Shown: piece by piece, positions 21,791 through 29,706 of the stretch
Layout: the number at the start of each line of letters is the position of its first letter
Numbering within the stretch: position 1 is the first letter of the stretch
Source: Listeria seeligeri serovar 1/2b str. SLCC3954
Lineage (GTDB): Bacteria; Bacillota; Bacilli; Lactobacillales; Listeriaceae
Direction of reading: 5' to 3'
Length of the DNA: 64,000 bases
Assembly (NCBI RefSeq): GCF_000027145.1
Contig: NC_013891.1
Coordinates: forward strand, 1,798,001-1,862,000
Translations under genes and position numbers: made by a program
The notes under the pieces: generated by a model
Database searches by the model: none
The model's input: only the letters and a program-made list of their open reading frames with translations
Told to the model about the DNA's origin: nothing

Positions 21791-22594
21791 CTATTTAATT
21801 GCTAATACTTTGTAACCCTTCGATTTCTGACGCTCATTTATCTCCATCAACTGCAAAATCTTTTTAATTTGAGTAAGAAGACTATTCGTTTCTGCTTTCC
21901 CACTTAATATTGGCTCTAAGACATCTTTTGGGTTCTTTAAAGATGTCTGTCCAGAATCGTACAATAAGTCCATTTCTCTATCAAAAATCTTGATTGTTTT
22001 AAAGACTTTTTCTTTATATAAAGTCGAAACATTCTCCGATAAATTTTGCACAACTAAATCATGATGTTCTTTTTTATTTCTCTAACTATCATAGCACCTA
22101 TAGAAAACTGATACTCATACCTTGCAAGTGTCCCTAAATAGGACAAGTCTTTTGAAACAGCAACGACATAGATACTCATTTCAATCCGTTTTCTTCTAAT
22201 AAACTAACGGTTCTTGTTGGTACTTCTACTGTTCTTAAAGTTCCTTCTATAATCAAATGATAATTCTTGTCACTCAAATATTCCACAACATCTTCCGTCA
22301 AACGATTAGAAAATGGCGTCACTTGCATCACATAGTCTGTCCCATATTGTTCTACAATTTCATCGAAATTTGGATGGGCTTGTTTAAATGAATCATTATC
22401 CACCACAATTACATTCGTACCAATTTCCTTCATGATTGCATATCTTAGAGCAGTCTTACCAGCTCCAGGTTGGCCAACAAATAAAAAAGCTTTTGGACTC
22501 TATGATTGAACTTTAGAGAGTGTTAAGCTTCTAGGGTGTCCTCTAAAATTAGAGAATACTGCTGTTCGGTATAATCTGCATAAAAATTAGACAT
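21791..22594 (-). pseudogene. Decayed zeta toxin gene (epsilon/zeta type)
   Basis: Pieces of a zeta toxin (UDP-GlcNAc kinase family) remain in three frames. The ATG at 22594 begins MSNFYADYTEQQYSLILED and stops early after a one-base loss near 22530. The P-loop piece FLFVGQPGAGKTALRYAI is open but preceded by a TAG at 22500-22502. It continues through VIVVDNDSFKQAHPNF and IIEGTLRT to a stop at 22176. A further one-base loss is needed to read MSIYVVAVSKDLSYLGTLARYE, and another at the T-run 22070-22075 to enter the final NLSENVSTLYKEKVF part. Three frameshifts and a stop make it non-functional. Restored length would be close to the 287 residues of plasmid zeta. Confidence 0.85.
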
Positions 22595-22862
22595 ACTGTT
22601 CAACTGACTTCTTATCAGTTATAGATTTCGTACACACATCCATCATGTTCCAGTACGATTCAACTTTAGCCAGATCATTTATCAACATTTTAAAAAGATT
22701 CATTTTCAACATCCCTTTTAATTGATCCAGCAACTCAGCTGATAGGTCATTTTTATTTTGTCTGTCAATCTGATGATTTACAACATATCTCAATACGCGA
22801 TTGTAGACATTGCGAGAAAATTCATTTAGTGATTCAACCTTAAAAGTTTTTTCATAATCCAT
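22587..22862 (-). CDS. Epsilon-type antitoxin, partner toxin broken
   Basis: A 91-residue protein resembling epsilon antitoxin of plasmid pSM19035 (about 90 residues). The N-terminal YEKTFKVESLNEFSRNVYNRVLRYVVNH corresponds closely in layout to the known YEKTFEIE...SVYNRVLNYVLNH start, and the rest is helical. Epsilon binds zeta and blocks its ATP site. The frame is intact. Its stop overlaps the start of the zeta pseudogene by 8 nt, as in coupled toxin-antitoxin pairs. With the toxin dead, it can only protect against a related zeta from elsewhere or is itself on the way to decay. No omega repressor gene is present. Confidence 0.83.
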   Translation of the reverse strand: MDYEKTFKVESLNEFSRNVYNRVLRYVVNHQIDRQNKNDLSAELLDQLKGMLKMNLFKMLINDLAKVESYWNMMDVCTKSITDKKSVEQYV

Positions 22863-23049
22863 TTTCTCGTAGGTAGCTTACATTATCAGTGATATGTCAA
22901 AGGTAGTTCAATTTTATGTTTATACCTCTTTTCAACAGAGGGTGTATGTTTTTGATATGTCAATAATATATCACCTTTTTACATAGTTATGCCCTTTTTA
23001 TGCCCCTTTCGCTTTTCCCTTGACTTTTAAAACTCTATATTTAAATTAC
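22863..23049 (-). other. Upstream region of the epsilon antitoxin gene
   Basis: This short gap holds two direct copies of the 11-mer TGATATGTCAA (plus strand 22890-22900 and 22953-22963). The first adjoins a small palindrome, TATCAGTGATA (22884-22894). They may be regulator sites for the former toxin-antitoxin operon. No convincing promoter pair was found. Confidence 0.4.
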
Positions 23050-23083
23050 AAAAAAACAAAAACCCTTGATTTCTCAAGGGTTT
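23050..23083 (-). terminator. Terminator of rplS
   Basis: AAACCCTTGA and TCAAGGGTTT form a perfect 10-bp stem with a TTTC/GAAA loop, followed on the minus strand by a T-rich tail. It lies 15 nt after the rplS stop and marks the right boundary of the accessory island. Confidence 0.87.
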
Positions 23084-23097
23084 CAGCCGTTAAATGA

Positions 23098-23442
23098 TTA
23101 ACGAATTTCTTTAATACGAGCCGCTTTACCACGTAGGTTACGTAGGTAGTAAAGTTTCGCACGACGTACTTTACCACGACGGATTACTTCTAATTTTGCG
23201 ATACGTGGAGTATGTACTGGGAAAGTACGTTCCACACCAACACTGTTAGAAATTTTACGAACAGTGAAAGTTTCGCTGATTCCAGCTCCGCGACGTTTGA
23301 TTACTACGCCTTCGAATAATTGGATACGTTCGCGAGTACCTTCGACTACTTTCGCATGTACACGTACAGTATCACCCGGACGGAAATTTGGAACATCTGG
23401 GTTTAGTTGACTTTTTGTGATTTCATCAATCAGTTTGTTCAT
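23098..23442 (-). CDS. rplS: 50S ribosomal protein L19
   Basis: A 114-residue protein of the 30S-50S interface with the L19 signature [20 protein letters not shown] and the [12 protein letters not shown] segment. The start is ATG at 23442, preceded by GGAAGGAG. An in-frame ATG at 23475 lacks a site and is unlikely. It is followed by its own terminator and preceded by its own promoter, so it is separate from the trmD operon, from which two unrelated genes divide it. Confidence 0.97.
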
Positions 23443-23459
23443 GTTTTTCTCTCCTTCCA

Positions 23460-23535
23460 ACAAACATTCATTCATATATTAATGAAGCGGAATATCGTTA
23501 TCAGACTGGTCTCTCCAGTCACCTTATTTAGGTTA
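23460..23535 (-). promoter_or_regulatory. rplS leader, possible L19 leader element
   Basis: The short leader between the promoter and rplS includes GACTGG and CCAGTC pairing around a 5-nt loop, followed by a conserved-looking ACGATATTCCGC. It resembles the L19 leader known from Bacillales, but I could not run a covariance search. Confidence 0.45.
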
Positions 23536-23558
23536 CCACAAACTAGATTCGCTGTAAA
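23530..23558 (-). promoter_or_regulatory. Promoter of rplS
   Basis: On the minus strand TTTACA (23553-23558) and TAACCT (23530-23535) are 17 nt apart. The -10 is a partial match. Confidence 0.5.
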
Positions 23559-23689
23559 GTTTTTTTCTTACTTTTTATAGGTGTTTGTTTTAATAATATA
23601 TTACATTATCATGAAAAAGTGATTTTTCTAGCTACGGGATTAAAAAACGGGTATCGTATGTATAAAGTACTTAGAAAGAAGGTTTCATT

Positions 23690-24388
23690 ATGAAAGTAAC
23701 TGCGAAACATCAGTATTGGCAAATAACCACCTTTCCTATGCTTTTCCCGGTGAATTGTTATTTAGTTTTAGAAAAGGATAGTTTAACCTTAATTGATACT
23801 GGTATTTTAGCACATGCGAAAGGCATTATTTCGTTAATAGAATCATTACACTTACCGTTAAAGCGGATTCTTTTGACACATGCACACGGGGATCATATTG
23901 GTGGTTTATTGGCGATAAAAAATGCTTTTCCTGATGCTCTTGTGATGTTAGGAAGTAGAGAAAATTTACTCGTCCAGAAAAAAGAAATTTATGCTTTTGA
24001 AGCACAGAAGCCGCTCAAAGGTAGTTATCCAGCTGAACTTCCTGTGAAAATTGACCAAACATTAAAAGCTGGAGACACGGTTGGCTCACTATTAGTTGTC
24101 GATACACCTGGTCATACGCCGGGCTCTATTTCCTTTTTTGATGAGCGCAACGAACATTTATTTGTGGGTGACTTATTCCAAACTCGTGGCGGGGCGGCTA
24201 TTTGCGGGGAGAAACGGTTACTCTTTCCTTTTCCAGCGATGGGATCTTGGGATTTAGCAACAAGTATTTCTTCCGCAGAAACTTTGCAACTATTTGATAT
24301 TACTGAAATTGCTTGCGGTCACGGACCAATTAAATCAGCTACCAGTTTTGATTTAAAATTTGTAATAGCTAGGGCTAGCAAAAATTGA
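23690..24388 (+). CDS. Metallo-beta-lactamase-fold hydrolase
   Basis: A 232-residue MBL-fold protein with the zinc motif HAHGDH (64-69), the DTPGHTPGSISF segment carrying the next His ligand, and FVGDLFQTRGG with the bridging Asp. A last His occurs in EIACGHGPI. This arrangement fits YflN-like or glyoxalase II-like hydrolases; the substrate is unknown. AAGAAGG precedes the ATG. It is a single plus-strand gene between rplS and the trmD operon and ends at a bidirectional terminator. Confidence 0.88.
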   Translation: MKVTAKHQYWQITTFPMLFPVNCYLVLEKDSLTLIDTGILAHAKGIISLIESLHLPLKRILLTHAHGDHIGGLLAIKNAFPDALVMLGSRENLLVQKKEIYAFEAQKPLKGSYPAELPVKIDQTLKAGDTVGSLLVVDTPGHTPGSISFFDERNEHLFVGDLFQTRGGAAICGEKRLLFPFPAMGSWDLATSISSAETLQLFDITEIACGHGPIKSATSFDLKFVIARASKN

Positions 24389-24428
24389 AAAGACTAGAAA
24401 ACCGATATCGTGGTTTTCTAGTCTTTTT
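24389..24428. terminator. Bidirectional terminator
   Basis: AAGACTAGAAAACC pairs with GGTTTTCTAGTCTT, a 14-bp stem around GATATCGT, with T-runs on both strands. It ends the MBL-fold gene and the convergent minus-strand operon. Confidence 0.88.
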
Positions 24429-24818
24429 TTAGAATCTAGTAATTTTAATATTTACAGCCGTTCCATATGCCAATTGGTATACGAGGCCATCGACGAATTG
24501 CTCGGTAAACGAACAGTGAATTAAGCCATTACCGCCTGCATCTAAGGCTTTCTTTTGTAGTTCTTGTAGTAAATTTTCAAAGCCAACTGTTTCTAAGTAA
24601 GCTTCTGGATCGCTTTTGATTCTTGGACGGACGCTTTTGGCAAAAACAACGGTTAGAATATCATGATTAACGTTAATTGATCCTGTTGAAACTTGTACGT
24701 CCTGCCATTTTTGGCCGATTCGTTTTTGATCATTTTCTTCTTGTACATAAGCTTCTCGTTCTTTTTGGCGTTCGGATTTTTTGGTTTCTTTTTCATCAGG
24801 AGTTCCAAAGATTGCCAT
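24429..24818 (-). CDS. Hypothetical protein of 129 residues
   Basis: No family is recognised. The first 40 residues are highly charged (KETKKSERQKEREAY and so on), followed by a globular part with SINVNHDILTVVFAKSV, LDAGGNGLIHCSF and VNIKITRF. The alanine/glycine turn and following strand resemble YbjQ/DUF-type small oligomers, though I would not assign one. I chose ATG 24818 with AAGGA upstream; an ATG at 24830 has none properly spaced. It is the last gene of the trmD transcript, 17 nt after trmD. Confidence 0.7.
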   Translation of the reverse strand: MAIFGTPDEKETKKSERQKEREAYVQEENDQKRIGQKWQDVQVSTGSINVNHDILTVVFAKSVRPRIKSDPEAYLETVGFENLLQELQKKALDAGGNGLIHCSFTEQFVDGLVYQLAYGTAVNIKITRF

Positions 24819-24835
24819 TTTGCAACACATCCTTT

Positions 24836-25573
24836 TTATTTACTTTTTGACCATTCTTTTAGCCAAGACTTTTGTTTTTCTGTTAAAGGATAATTTTTAA
24901 GTAAATCTGGACGGCGTTCGTATGTTCTTTTGAGTGATTCTTTGTCGCGCCACTCTTCTATCCACGCATGATTGCCACTCAGTAAAATATCCGGAACCTT
25001 CATTCCTCTAAAATCAGCGGGTCTTGTATAATGTGGGTGTTCAAGTAGTCCGGTGGAAAATGAATCTGTTACGGCAGAATCTTTGTTGCCGAGCACGCCT
25101 GGAAGCAATCTGATAACACTATCCATTACAATCATCGCACCGATTTCGCCACCGGTTAGAATGTAATCTCCAATGGAAACTTCATCTGTTACAAGGTGTT
25201 CCCGAATTCGTTCGTCATAGCCCTCATAATGACCACAAATAAAGACAAGATGCTCTTCCTCGGCAAATTCTTCGGCCATTTTTTGATCAAATCGTTTGCC
25301 GGCTGGATCCATGAGGATGACTCTTGGTTTTGTTTCTGGTTGTTTTTCTTTCACAGCAGCTACAGCATCAAAAATAGGTTGGGCTTTCAGTAACATCCCT
25401 GCTCCACCGCCGTATGGGTAATCATCTACAATATGATGCTTTCCTTCTGCATATTCCCTAAAATCAGTTACCTCAACCGCCACACGCTCATTTTCAATTG
25501 CTTTTTTGATAATTGAATTGCCAGTCACACCGGAAAACATATCTGGAAAAATAGATAAAATATCGATTTTCAT
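24836..25573 (-). CDS. trmD: tRNA (guanine-N1-)-methyltransferase
   Basis: A 245-residue SPOUT-class enzyme that methylates G37 of tRNAs next to the anticodon using S-adenosylmethionine, preventing frameshifting. Present are [20 protein letters not shown], the trefoil-knot segment [12 protein letters not shown] and the GDYILTGGE loop. The length is usual. Its ATG overlaps the last base of the rimM stop (TAATG). Confidence 0.96.
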   Translation of the reverse strand: MKIDILSIFPDMFSGVTGNSIIKKAIENERVAVEVTDFREYAEGKHHIVDDYPYGGGAGMLLKAQPIFDAVAAVKEKQPETKPRVILMDPAGKRFDQKMAEEFAEEEHLVFICGHYEGYDERIREHLVTDEVSIGDYILTGGEIGAMIVMDSVIRLLPGVLGNKDSAVTDSFSTGLLEHPHYTRPADFRGMKVPDILLSGNHAWIEEWRDKESLKRTYERRPDLLKNYPLTEKQKSWLKEWSKSK

Positions 25574-26091
25574 TAGTCTAGTAGCCCTTCCATTACTTTA
25601 ATGGTAATTTTTTTGTCCGAAATATTGATTTCTTTTACCACTTCTTCAATGTAAGGAATCAGTTTTTCTTTGTTATCTTTGCCTTTAACTACCCAGACGT
25701 CATTTGCTCCTGGAGTGAGGATTTCCGTGATTTCGCCAAGCTCCTCGCCATCGGTTGTGACAACTATGCAACCAATAATTTCATGAAAATAATATTCATT
25801 TTCTTCTAAATCGGTTAGTTGTTTTTCGGTGATTTTAAGTGTGCCTTCTTTCATTCGCTCCACTTGATGAATTCCTGTGAAACCTTCAAACATTAGTAAA
25901 TCAAAGTTTTTATGTTTGCGGTGTGAACGAATAATTAGCTTCTCCGGTTTCTTGCTGTTTTTTTCAAATAAATAAACTGTATTACCTACTTGAAACCGCT
26001 CATCAGCAAAATCGGTCGTTGCGATAACGCGAATTTCTCCGATTAAGCCATGCGTATTAACAATTTTTCCTACATTGTACATTTTTTCCAT
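25573..26091 (-). CDS. rimM: 16S rRNA processing protein RimM
   Basis: A 172-residue 30S assembly factor. The N-terminal RimM barrel begins [18 protein letters not shown]. The C-terminal PRC barrel carries [14 protein letters not shown], the family motif, and a [11 protein letters not shown] segment. RimM binds S19 and helps form the 30S head. It lies in the standard rpsP-khpA-ylqD-rimM-trmD order. Confidence 0.95.
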   Translation of the reverse strand: MEKMYNVGKIVNTHGLIGEIRVIATTDFADERFQVGNTVYLFEKNSKKPEKLIIRSHRKHKNFDLLMFEGFTGIHQVERMKEGTLKITEKQLTDLEENEYYFHEIIGCIVVTTDGEELGEITEILTPGANDVWVVKGKDNKEKLIPYIEEVVKEINISDKKITIKVMEGLLD

Positions 26092-26100
26092 AAGTCACCT

Positions 26101-26487
26101 CTAGCGTATTTCTACTATGATTCCATCTTTTACAACGATTGTTTTGTCAAAAATGGATTTATCCCACTTGTCGCCAACTTGAATGTCGATAATTGTTTCT
26201 AGTTCTCGTTCGCGAATTTCACTACCAAGTTCAAGGACTTCTAATTGTTCCATTTGAAACTGGATAAGCTTCTTCTTTTCTCGCCGAATCTCTAATTCAT
26301 GAGTAAAGTAATCTGCCACGCGTTCTGGTTGAAATTTGCTTTTTCGTTCCATTTTCTTTTGTTCAAAATGAAGCTGGTCACATTCTTTTTCAATTTGTCG
26401 TTTTTGTTCATTATAGTATTCGATTAATTCTTGCTTACTTGTTTCAGTCAATACTTGCTTGACGACCACTTTTTGGATGATTTCCAC
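26101..26487 (-). CDS. YlqD-family protein
   Basis: A 128-residue protein: an N-terminal IQKVVVKQVLT strand, then an extended charged coiled coil (about 15-90, KRQIEKECDQLHFEQKKMERK and the like) and a short C-terminal beta domain ending VGDKWDKSIFDKTIVVKDGIIVEIR. It sits in the same place as Bacillus ylqD, between khpA and rimM. The function is unknown; placement suggests a link to RNA or ribosome maturation. Confidence 0.85.
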   Translation of the reverse strand: MEIIQKVVVKQVLTETSKQELIEYYNEQKRQIEKECDQLHFEQKKMERKSKFQPERVADYFTHELEIRREKKKLIQFQMEQLEVLELGSEIRERELETIIDIQVGDKWDKSIFDKTIVVKDGIIVEIR

Positions 26488-26514
26488 TGGACACCTCCAC
26501 TAGCAATTATGTCC

Positions 26515-27249
26515 TTATTTTACCATAAATTTTTTAGATTCATCCACTAAAGCTTGGAATAGGCATTCACTTTCAGGATCGGTTTGGTACATTAATTCTG
26601 GATGCCACTGCACGCCTAGATACCAGCTTGCTATGTTATCCCCTTCTACAGCTTCGATCATACCGTCCATCGTCCTCGCTGTTACTTTAAAACTAGGAGC
26701 TATTTTTTTTATAAATTGATGGTGCAAGGAGTTCACTAATTTTTTATTTGAATGATATTTTGCAAGTTCACTCGTTGGTTCAATATCAATCGTATGCGAG
26801 CCTAGTTGTTCATCGACTTGTTGTAAATGTTGCAGGGCTTTTGTTCCCACTTGGCTAATATCTTGATAAAGCGTGCCACCTAGCGCAACATTAACTAATT
26901 GCATTCCCCGACAAATCGCAAATATTGGTTTTTTTGCATCTAGTGCTGCTCGTACTAACGCAATTTCATAATTATCTCGTGGCGGAAAATAAGCGCCAAT
27001 TTCTTGAGAGGGTTCTTCCAAATAAAGTTGCGGGGTAATGTCTTGCCCGCCAGTAAGTAGTAAACCATCTACTAGAGAAATTGCTTGTTCAGCAGCGGAG
27101 GGATTATCAATTGGCAGCGCGATTGGAAATCCTCCAACTTTTTGGATAGCGTCTACATAGCGCTGTTGTGTATAGGTTACTCGGTGGCCATAAAATACGT
27201 CCACTCCTTTTACTAATCTATTCCCGGTAATTCCAATAACTGGCTTCAT
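26515..27249 (-). CDS. Gamma-glutamyl-gamma-aminobutyrate hydrolase-like glutamine amidotransferase
   Basis: A 244-residue class I glutamine amidotransferase-fold protein of the PuuD/peptidase C26 group. It starts KPVIGITGNRL, has LLLTGGQDITP, the nucleophile Cys in FAICRGMQLVNVALGG, and a His/Glu pair in VQWHPE near the C-terminus. Relatives release GABA from gamma-glutamyl-GABA or hydrolyse similar gamma-glutamyl amides. The start may be ATG 27249 or the GTG at 27252; both share GGAGG. It sits inside the ribosomal operon downstream of the khpA terminator, a position that Bacillus subtilis does not use for such a gene as far as I recall. Confidence 0.87.
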   Translation of the reverse strand: MKPVIGITGNRLVKGVDVFYGHRVTYTQQRYVDAIQKVGGFPIALPIDNPSAAEQAISLVDGLLLTGGQDITPQLYLEEPSQEIGAYFPPRDNYEIALVRAALDAKKPIFAICRGMQLVNVALGGTLYQDISQVGTKALQHLQQVDEQLGSHTIDIEPTSELAKYHSNKKLVNSLHHQFIKKIAPSFKVTARTMDGMIEAVEGDNIASWYLGVQWHPELMYQTDPESECLFQALVDESKKFMVK

Positions 27250-27316
27250 CACAATTCCTCCATTTCTATTCTATTTTACAACATTTCGTGAGGTAATTGC
27301 TTCTCTTAGGATTTAT

Positions 27317-27374
27317 GAAATTATCGAATAAAAAAACTCGCCAAATTGACGAGTTTTTGTTATTCGATAATTTC
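27317..27374 (-). terminator. Long terminator hairpin overlapping the khpA stop
   Basis: The arms GAAATTATCGAATAAAAAAA... (27317-27340) and 27350-27374 are complementary over about 24 bp around a short loop. The upper GC part is CTCG/CGAG. The right arm contains the last codons and stop of khpA. On the minus strand the CTCG half ends in a T-run, so it works as a terminator between khpA and the amidotransferase gene. Confidence 0.75.
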
Positions 27375-27590
27375 AAGACGAATCTTCTTATCGTTTTTGG
27401 AGCCAACTGCATAGACAAGAGTACGAATCGCTTTTGCAATACGACCTTGTTTACCAATCACGCGTCCCATGTCTTCTTTACTGACAGACAATTTGTAGGT
27501 TAACGATGTATCCGTTTCTTCTGGCGTGATAACAACGTCTTCCGGGTGGTCAACAAGGGGTTTCACGATTGAGAGAATAAGTTCTTCCAT
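27360..27590 (-). CDS. khpA: KH-domain RNA-binding protein KhpA
   Basis: A 76-residue single KH-domain protein with the GKQGR RNA-binding loop (GRVIGKQGRIAKAIRTLV). In Firmicutes KhpA pairs with KhpB (EloR) to bind RNA and influence cell elongation and division. It follows rpsP by 16 nt in the standard order. Confidence 0.92.
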   Translation of the reverse strand: MEELILSIVKPLVDHPEDVVITPEETDTSLTYKLSVSKEDMGRVIGKQGRIAKAIRTLVYAVGSKNDKKIRLEIIE

Positions 27591-27606
27591 TCGCGCCGAG
27601 ACCTCC

Positions 27607-27879
27607 TTATTTACCTAATTTTTGGTTATGGAATTTTTCCATGATACCTTCGCGGCTAAGAAGATTGCGAACTGTATCAGATGGTTTCGCACCATTATGC
27701 ATCCATTTCAAAGTTGCTTCTTCGTCAATTTTCACTTCAACCGGATCAAGCAATGGATTATAAGTACCAATAGTTTCGATTGAACGGCCGTCACGTGGGA
27801 AACGAGAATCAGCTACTACAATACGGTAGAAAGGTTTCTTTTTAGAACCAATACGTTTTAAACGAATTTTAACTGCCAT
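27607..27879 (-). CDS. rpsP: 30S ribosomal protein S16
   Basis: A 90-residue S16 protein: [22 protein letters not shown], then [15 protein letters not shown], the family signature. First gene of rpsP-khpA-(amidotransferase)-ylqD-rimM-trmD. GGAGGTG precedes the ATG and the promoter is at 27919-27947. Confidence 0.97.
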   Translation of the reverse strand: MAVKIRLKRIGSKKKPFYRIVVADSRFPRDGRSIETIGTYNPLLDPVEVKIDEEATLKWMHNGAKPSDTVRNLLSREGIMEKFHNQKLGK

Positions 27880-27918
27880 AGTTTAATTACACCTCCATAA
27901 AGTCTTACACAAGTATAT

Positions 27919-27947
27919 ATATTACCAGTAAAGGATTTGTTTGTAAA
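27919..27947 (-). promoter_or_regulatory. Promoter of the rpsP operon
   Basis: On the minus strand TTTACA (27942-27947) is followed after exactly 17 nt by TAATAT (27919-27924), about 40 nt before the rpsP start. Confidence 0.65.
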
Positions 27948-27981
27948 GTGTTTTTTCTTTACAGAGGATATTTTTTTCTTT

Positions 27982-29640
27982 TTAGCTGACGGTTTCCGCT
28001 TTAGAACTAATTTTCCCTTGTTTGAGTAACCCATAATAACGTGCATAACCAGAAATATTATGTTCGACATCATCAATTCGAACACGGAAAGATTGATGCC
28101 GAATAAAGAAACTTCCTTCGATTCTGGCTGGATTTTTGTAATACATTGCCAGTTCAGGATAAAAGTAGCCATTTAATTGGTATAGGGCACGCTTCATGAT
28201 TGTTTTTTCAAGTTCCACGATTGTATATTCAGCTAATAAATCATATTCCCCTGCTTGCTCCATCCGTAGTGACATTTCTTTCGTCGCAATCGTAAGTTCT
28301 AAAAATGTCGGAAAAGTAGTTTCACGTTCGTAAATAAATGTTAAATTATCGAAAGCATTTTTTAGTCCAAATTCATAGTATGCGTGGTCTGGAATATATT
28401 TAGTAATTTCATTTGCACAGTAGCTAAGCCAGTGATCATGATTTTGCCAGTAGTCGGCTTGGATGAAATGGTTAAATGATTTCGTCGCTGCTTCTAGCCA
28501 TTTCGCGTCGTGGTCAATTTCGTATAAGCGAAGTAAACCAAACACTGCTTCTCCGTCGTAATAAATAATTCGAAAAACATCTTTTACTTCTAAAGTGGGA
28601 TATTCCAACACATGTGTGAATTTCCCTGTTTTATCTTGTAATGAAAGGATTCCATTTGCGATTTTACGGCAAAGTGGTAGATATGTTTTTGTTCCAGTAA
28701 TCTGCATATATTTAGTGAACGCTAGCAAAGTCGCTGCTGAACCACCTAATTTAATTTCACGAAGTTCCGGTTCAATCAGATAAGCAACTTCTCCTTTTTC
28801 AAAAATAAAGTTCTTTTCTAAAAAAGTGAGTGCACTCGTCGCTGCTTCTAAAATAGCTTGATTCCCAGTTAATTCGTAGGCTTCAAGCATCGAATAAGTA
28901 GTACTCGCATGTCGTAAGCTATTATAATGTTTAATTTTTTTATCAAAACAAGCAAACCAACCATAGTTAAATTCACCTGTGCCGTTTACTTGATGAGCTA
29001 GGTAACTACCTGCATTTTCAACAAGTTTGAGAACCTCATCAGGAGTAAGATTGTCCGTATTACGACGTCCATGATCTAATGGATTTGTTTCTAATTCATA
29101 TATTTTATTACCATCAAAAAACCAACCAACTGTTTCAAAGGTAACAATAGTCGAATCAATCGTTAAATTCAACTTTGCTTGATTTTTATTAGCTTGGATT
29201 AAATACCTATTCATATTTTCAACGTTAATAGCTAACCCTTCGTCTGCTGGCAAAAGGATTGCATTCGCATTAATTTCTTGTTCAATTAAAGCCATTTTGA
29301 AATTTTCATTTAAGGCTATTCCCCGTCTATAGTAATTTTTCTTGATTTTTAATGCCTTTTTATTCCATTCAGCGAGGTTTTCTAATCGGTAATTAAACGC
29401 AATATCCATTTTAAAAAAAACAGCATCTTCTGTTTCATTTTTAAGTGCAATTTTTTTCATTTCATTAATTAAGTTTGCTAGACAAAGATAGCTAAAGTTT
29501 ATCACCTTAGCACGTTTTTCCTTGTATCCAATTGTTAAAAAGCCATTCCATTTCCCGTTGTAAGTAGCATGTTCTTCCGCTTCTGTCATTTGACCAATAA
29601 TTTTATTTTCTAATTCATCTAATACACCTCTCCAAGGCAT
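27982..29640 (-). CDS. Uncharacterised alpha/alpha-barrel-like protein
   Basis: A 552-residue soluble protein with no signal peptide. The C-terminal two thirds has repeated helical hairpins (EAYELTGNQAILEAATSALTF, FTKYMQITGTKTYLPLCRKIA, GLLRLYEIDHDAKWLEAATKSF) typical of alpha/alpha-toroid glycoside-processing enzymes. The N-terminal third is mixed alpha/beta. I cannot name the activity. It follows the Asp/Ala-repeat surface protein gene on the same strand and might act on surface sugars, which is only inference. The start is ATG 29640, with AAAGGAG upstream; upstream in-frame starts lack a site. Confidence 0.75.
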   Translation of the reverse strand: MPWRGVLDELENKIIGQMTEAEEHATYNGKWNGFLTIGYKEKRAKVINFSYLCLANLINEMKKIALKNETEDAVFFKMDIAFNYRLENLAEWNKKALKIKKNYYRRGIALNENFKMALIEQEINANAILLPADEGLAINVENMNRYLIQANKNQAKLNLTIDSTIVTFETVGWFFDGNKIYELETNPLDHGRRNTDNLTPDEVLKLVENAGSYLAHQVNGTGEFNYGWFACFDKKIKHYNSLRHASTTYSMLEAYELTGNQAILEAATSALTFLEKNFIFEKGEVAYLIEPELREIKLGGSAATLLAFTKYMQITGTKTYLPLCRKIANGILSLQDKTGKFTHVLEYPTLEVKDVFRIIYYDGEAVFGLLRLYEIDHDAKWLEAATKSFNHFIQADYWQNHDHWLSYCANEITKYIPDHAYYEFGLKNAFDNLTFIYERETTFPTFLELTIATKEMSLRMEQAGEYDLLAEYTIVELEKTIMKRALYQLNGYFYPELAMYYKNPARIEGSFFIRHQSFRVRIDDVEHNISGYARYYGLLKQGKISSKAETVS

Positions 29641-29661
29641 ATGTACCACTCCTTTTATAAT

Positions 29662-29690
29662 TTCCCTGCTGCAACACACACAGCAGGGAA
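29662..29690 (-). other. Hairpin between the surface-protein gene and the next gene
   Basis: TTCCCTGCTG and CAGCAGGGAA form a perfect 10-bp stem. It has no clear T-run on the minus strand, so it may be a weak terminator or an mRNA-stabilising or processing hairpin upstream of the alpha/alpha-barrel gene. Confidence 0.5.
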
Positions 29691-29706
29691 TCGATGTTTT
29701 GTGGCT

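Noticed and set aside
21425-22590. The 86- and 85-residue frames at 21791-22051 and 22176-22433 as separate small genes
   Set aside because: They join, through single-base corrections, into one zeta toxin sequence with a P-loop just upstream, so they are pieces of one pseudogene.
23630-23660. A sigma-B-like GGGTAT (23649-23654) upstream of the MBL-fold gene
   Set aside because: The matching -35 (GTTT-like) is poor: only GCTA is found at the right distance. Kept out of the feature list.
27858-28172. A 104-residue minus-strand frame overlapping the end of the alpha/alpha-barrel gene and the start of rpsP
   Set aside because: It overlaps two better genes on the same strand in another frame, has low-complexity Lys-rich sequence and lacks a ribosome site.
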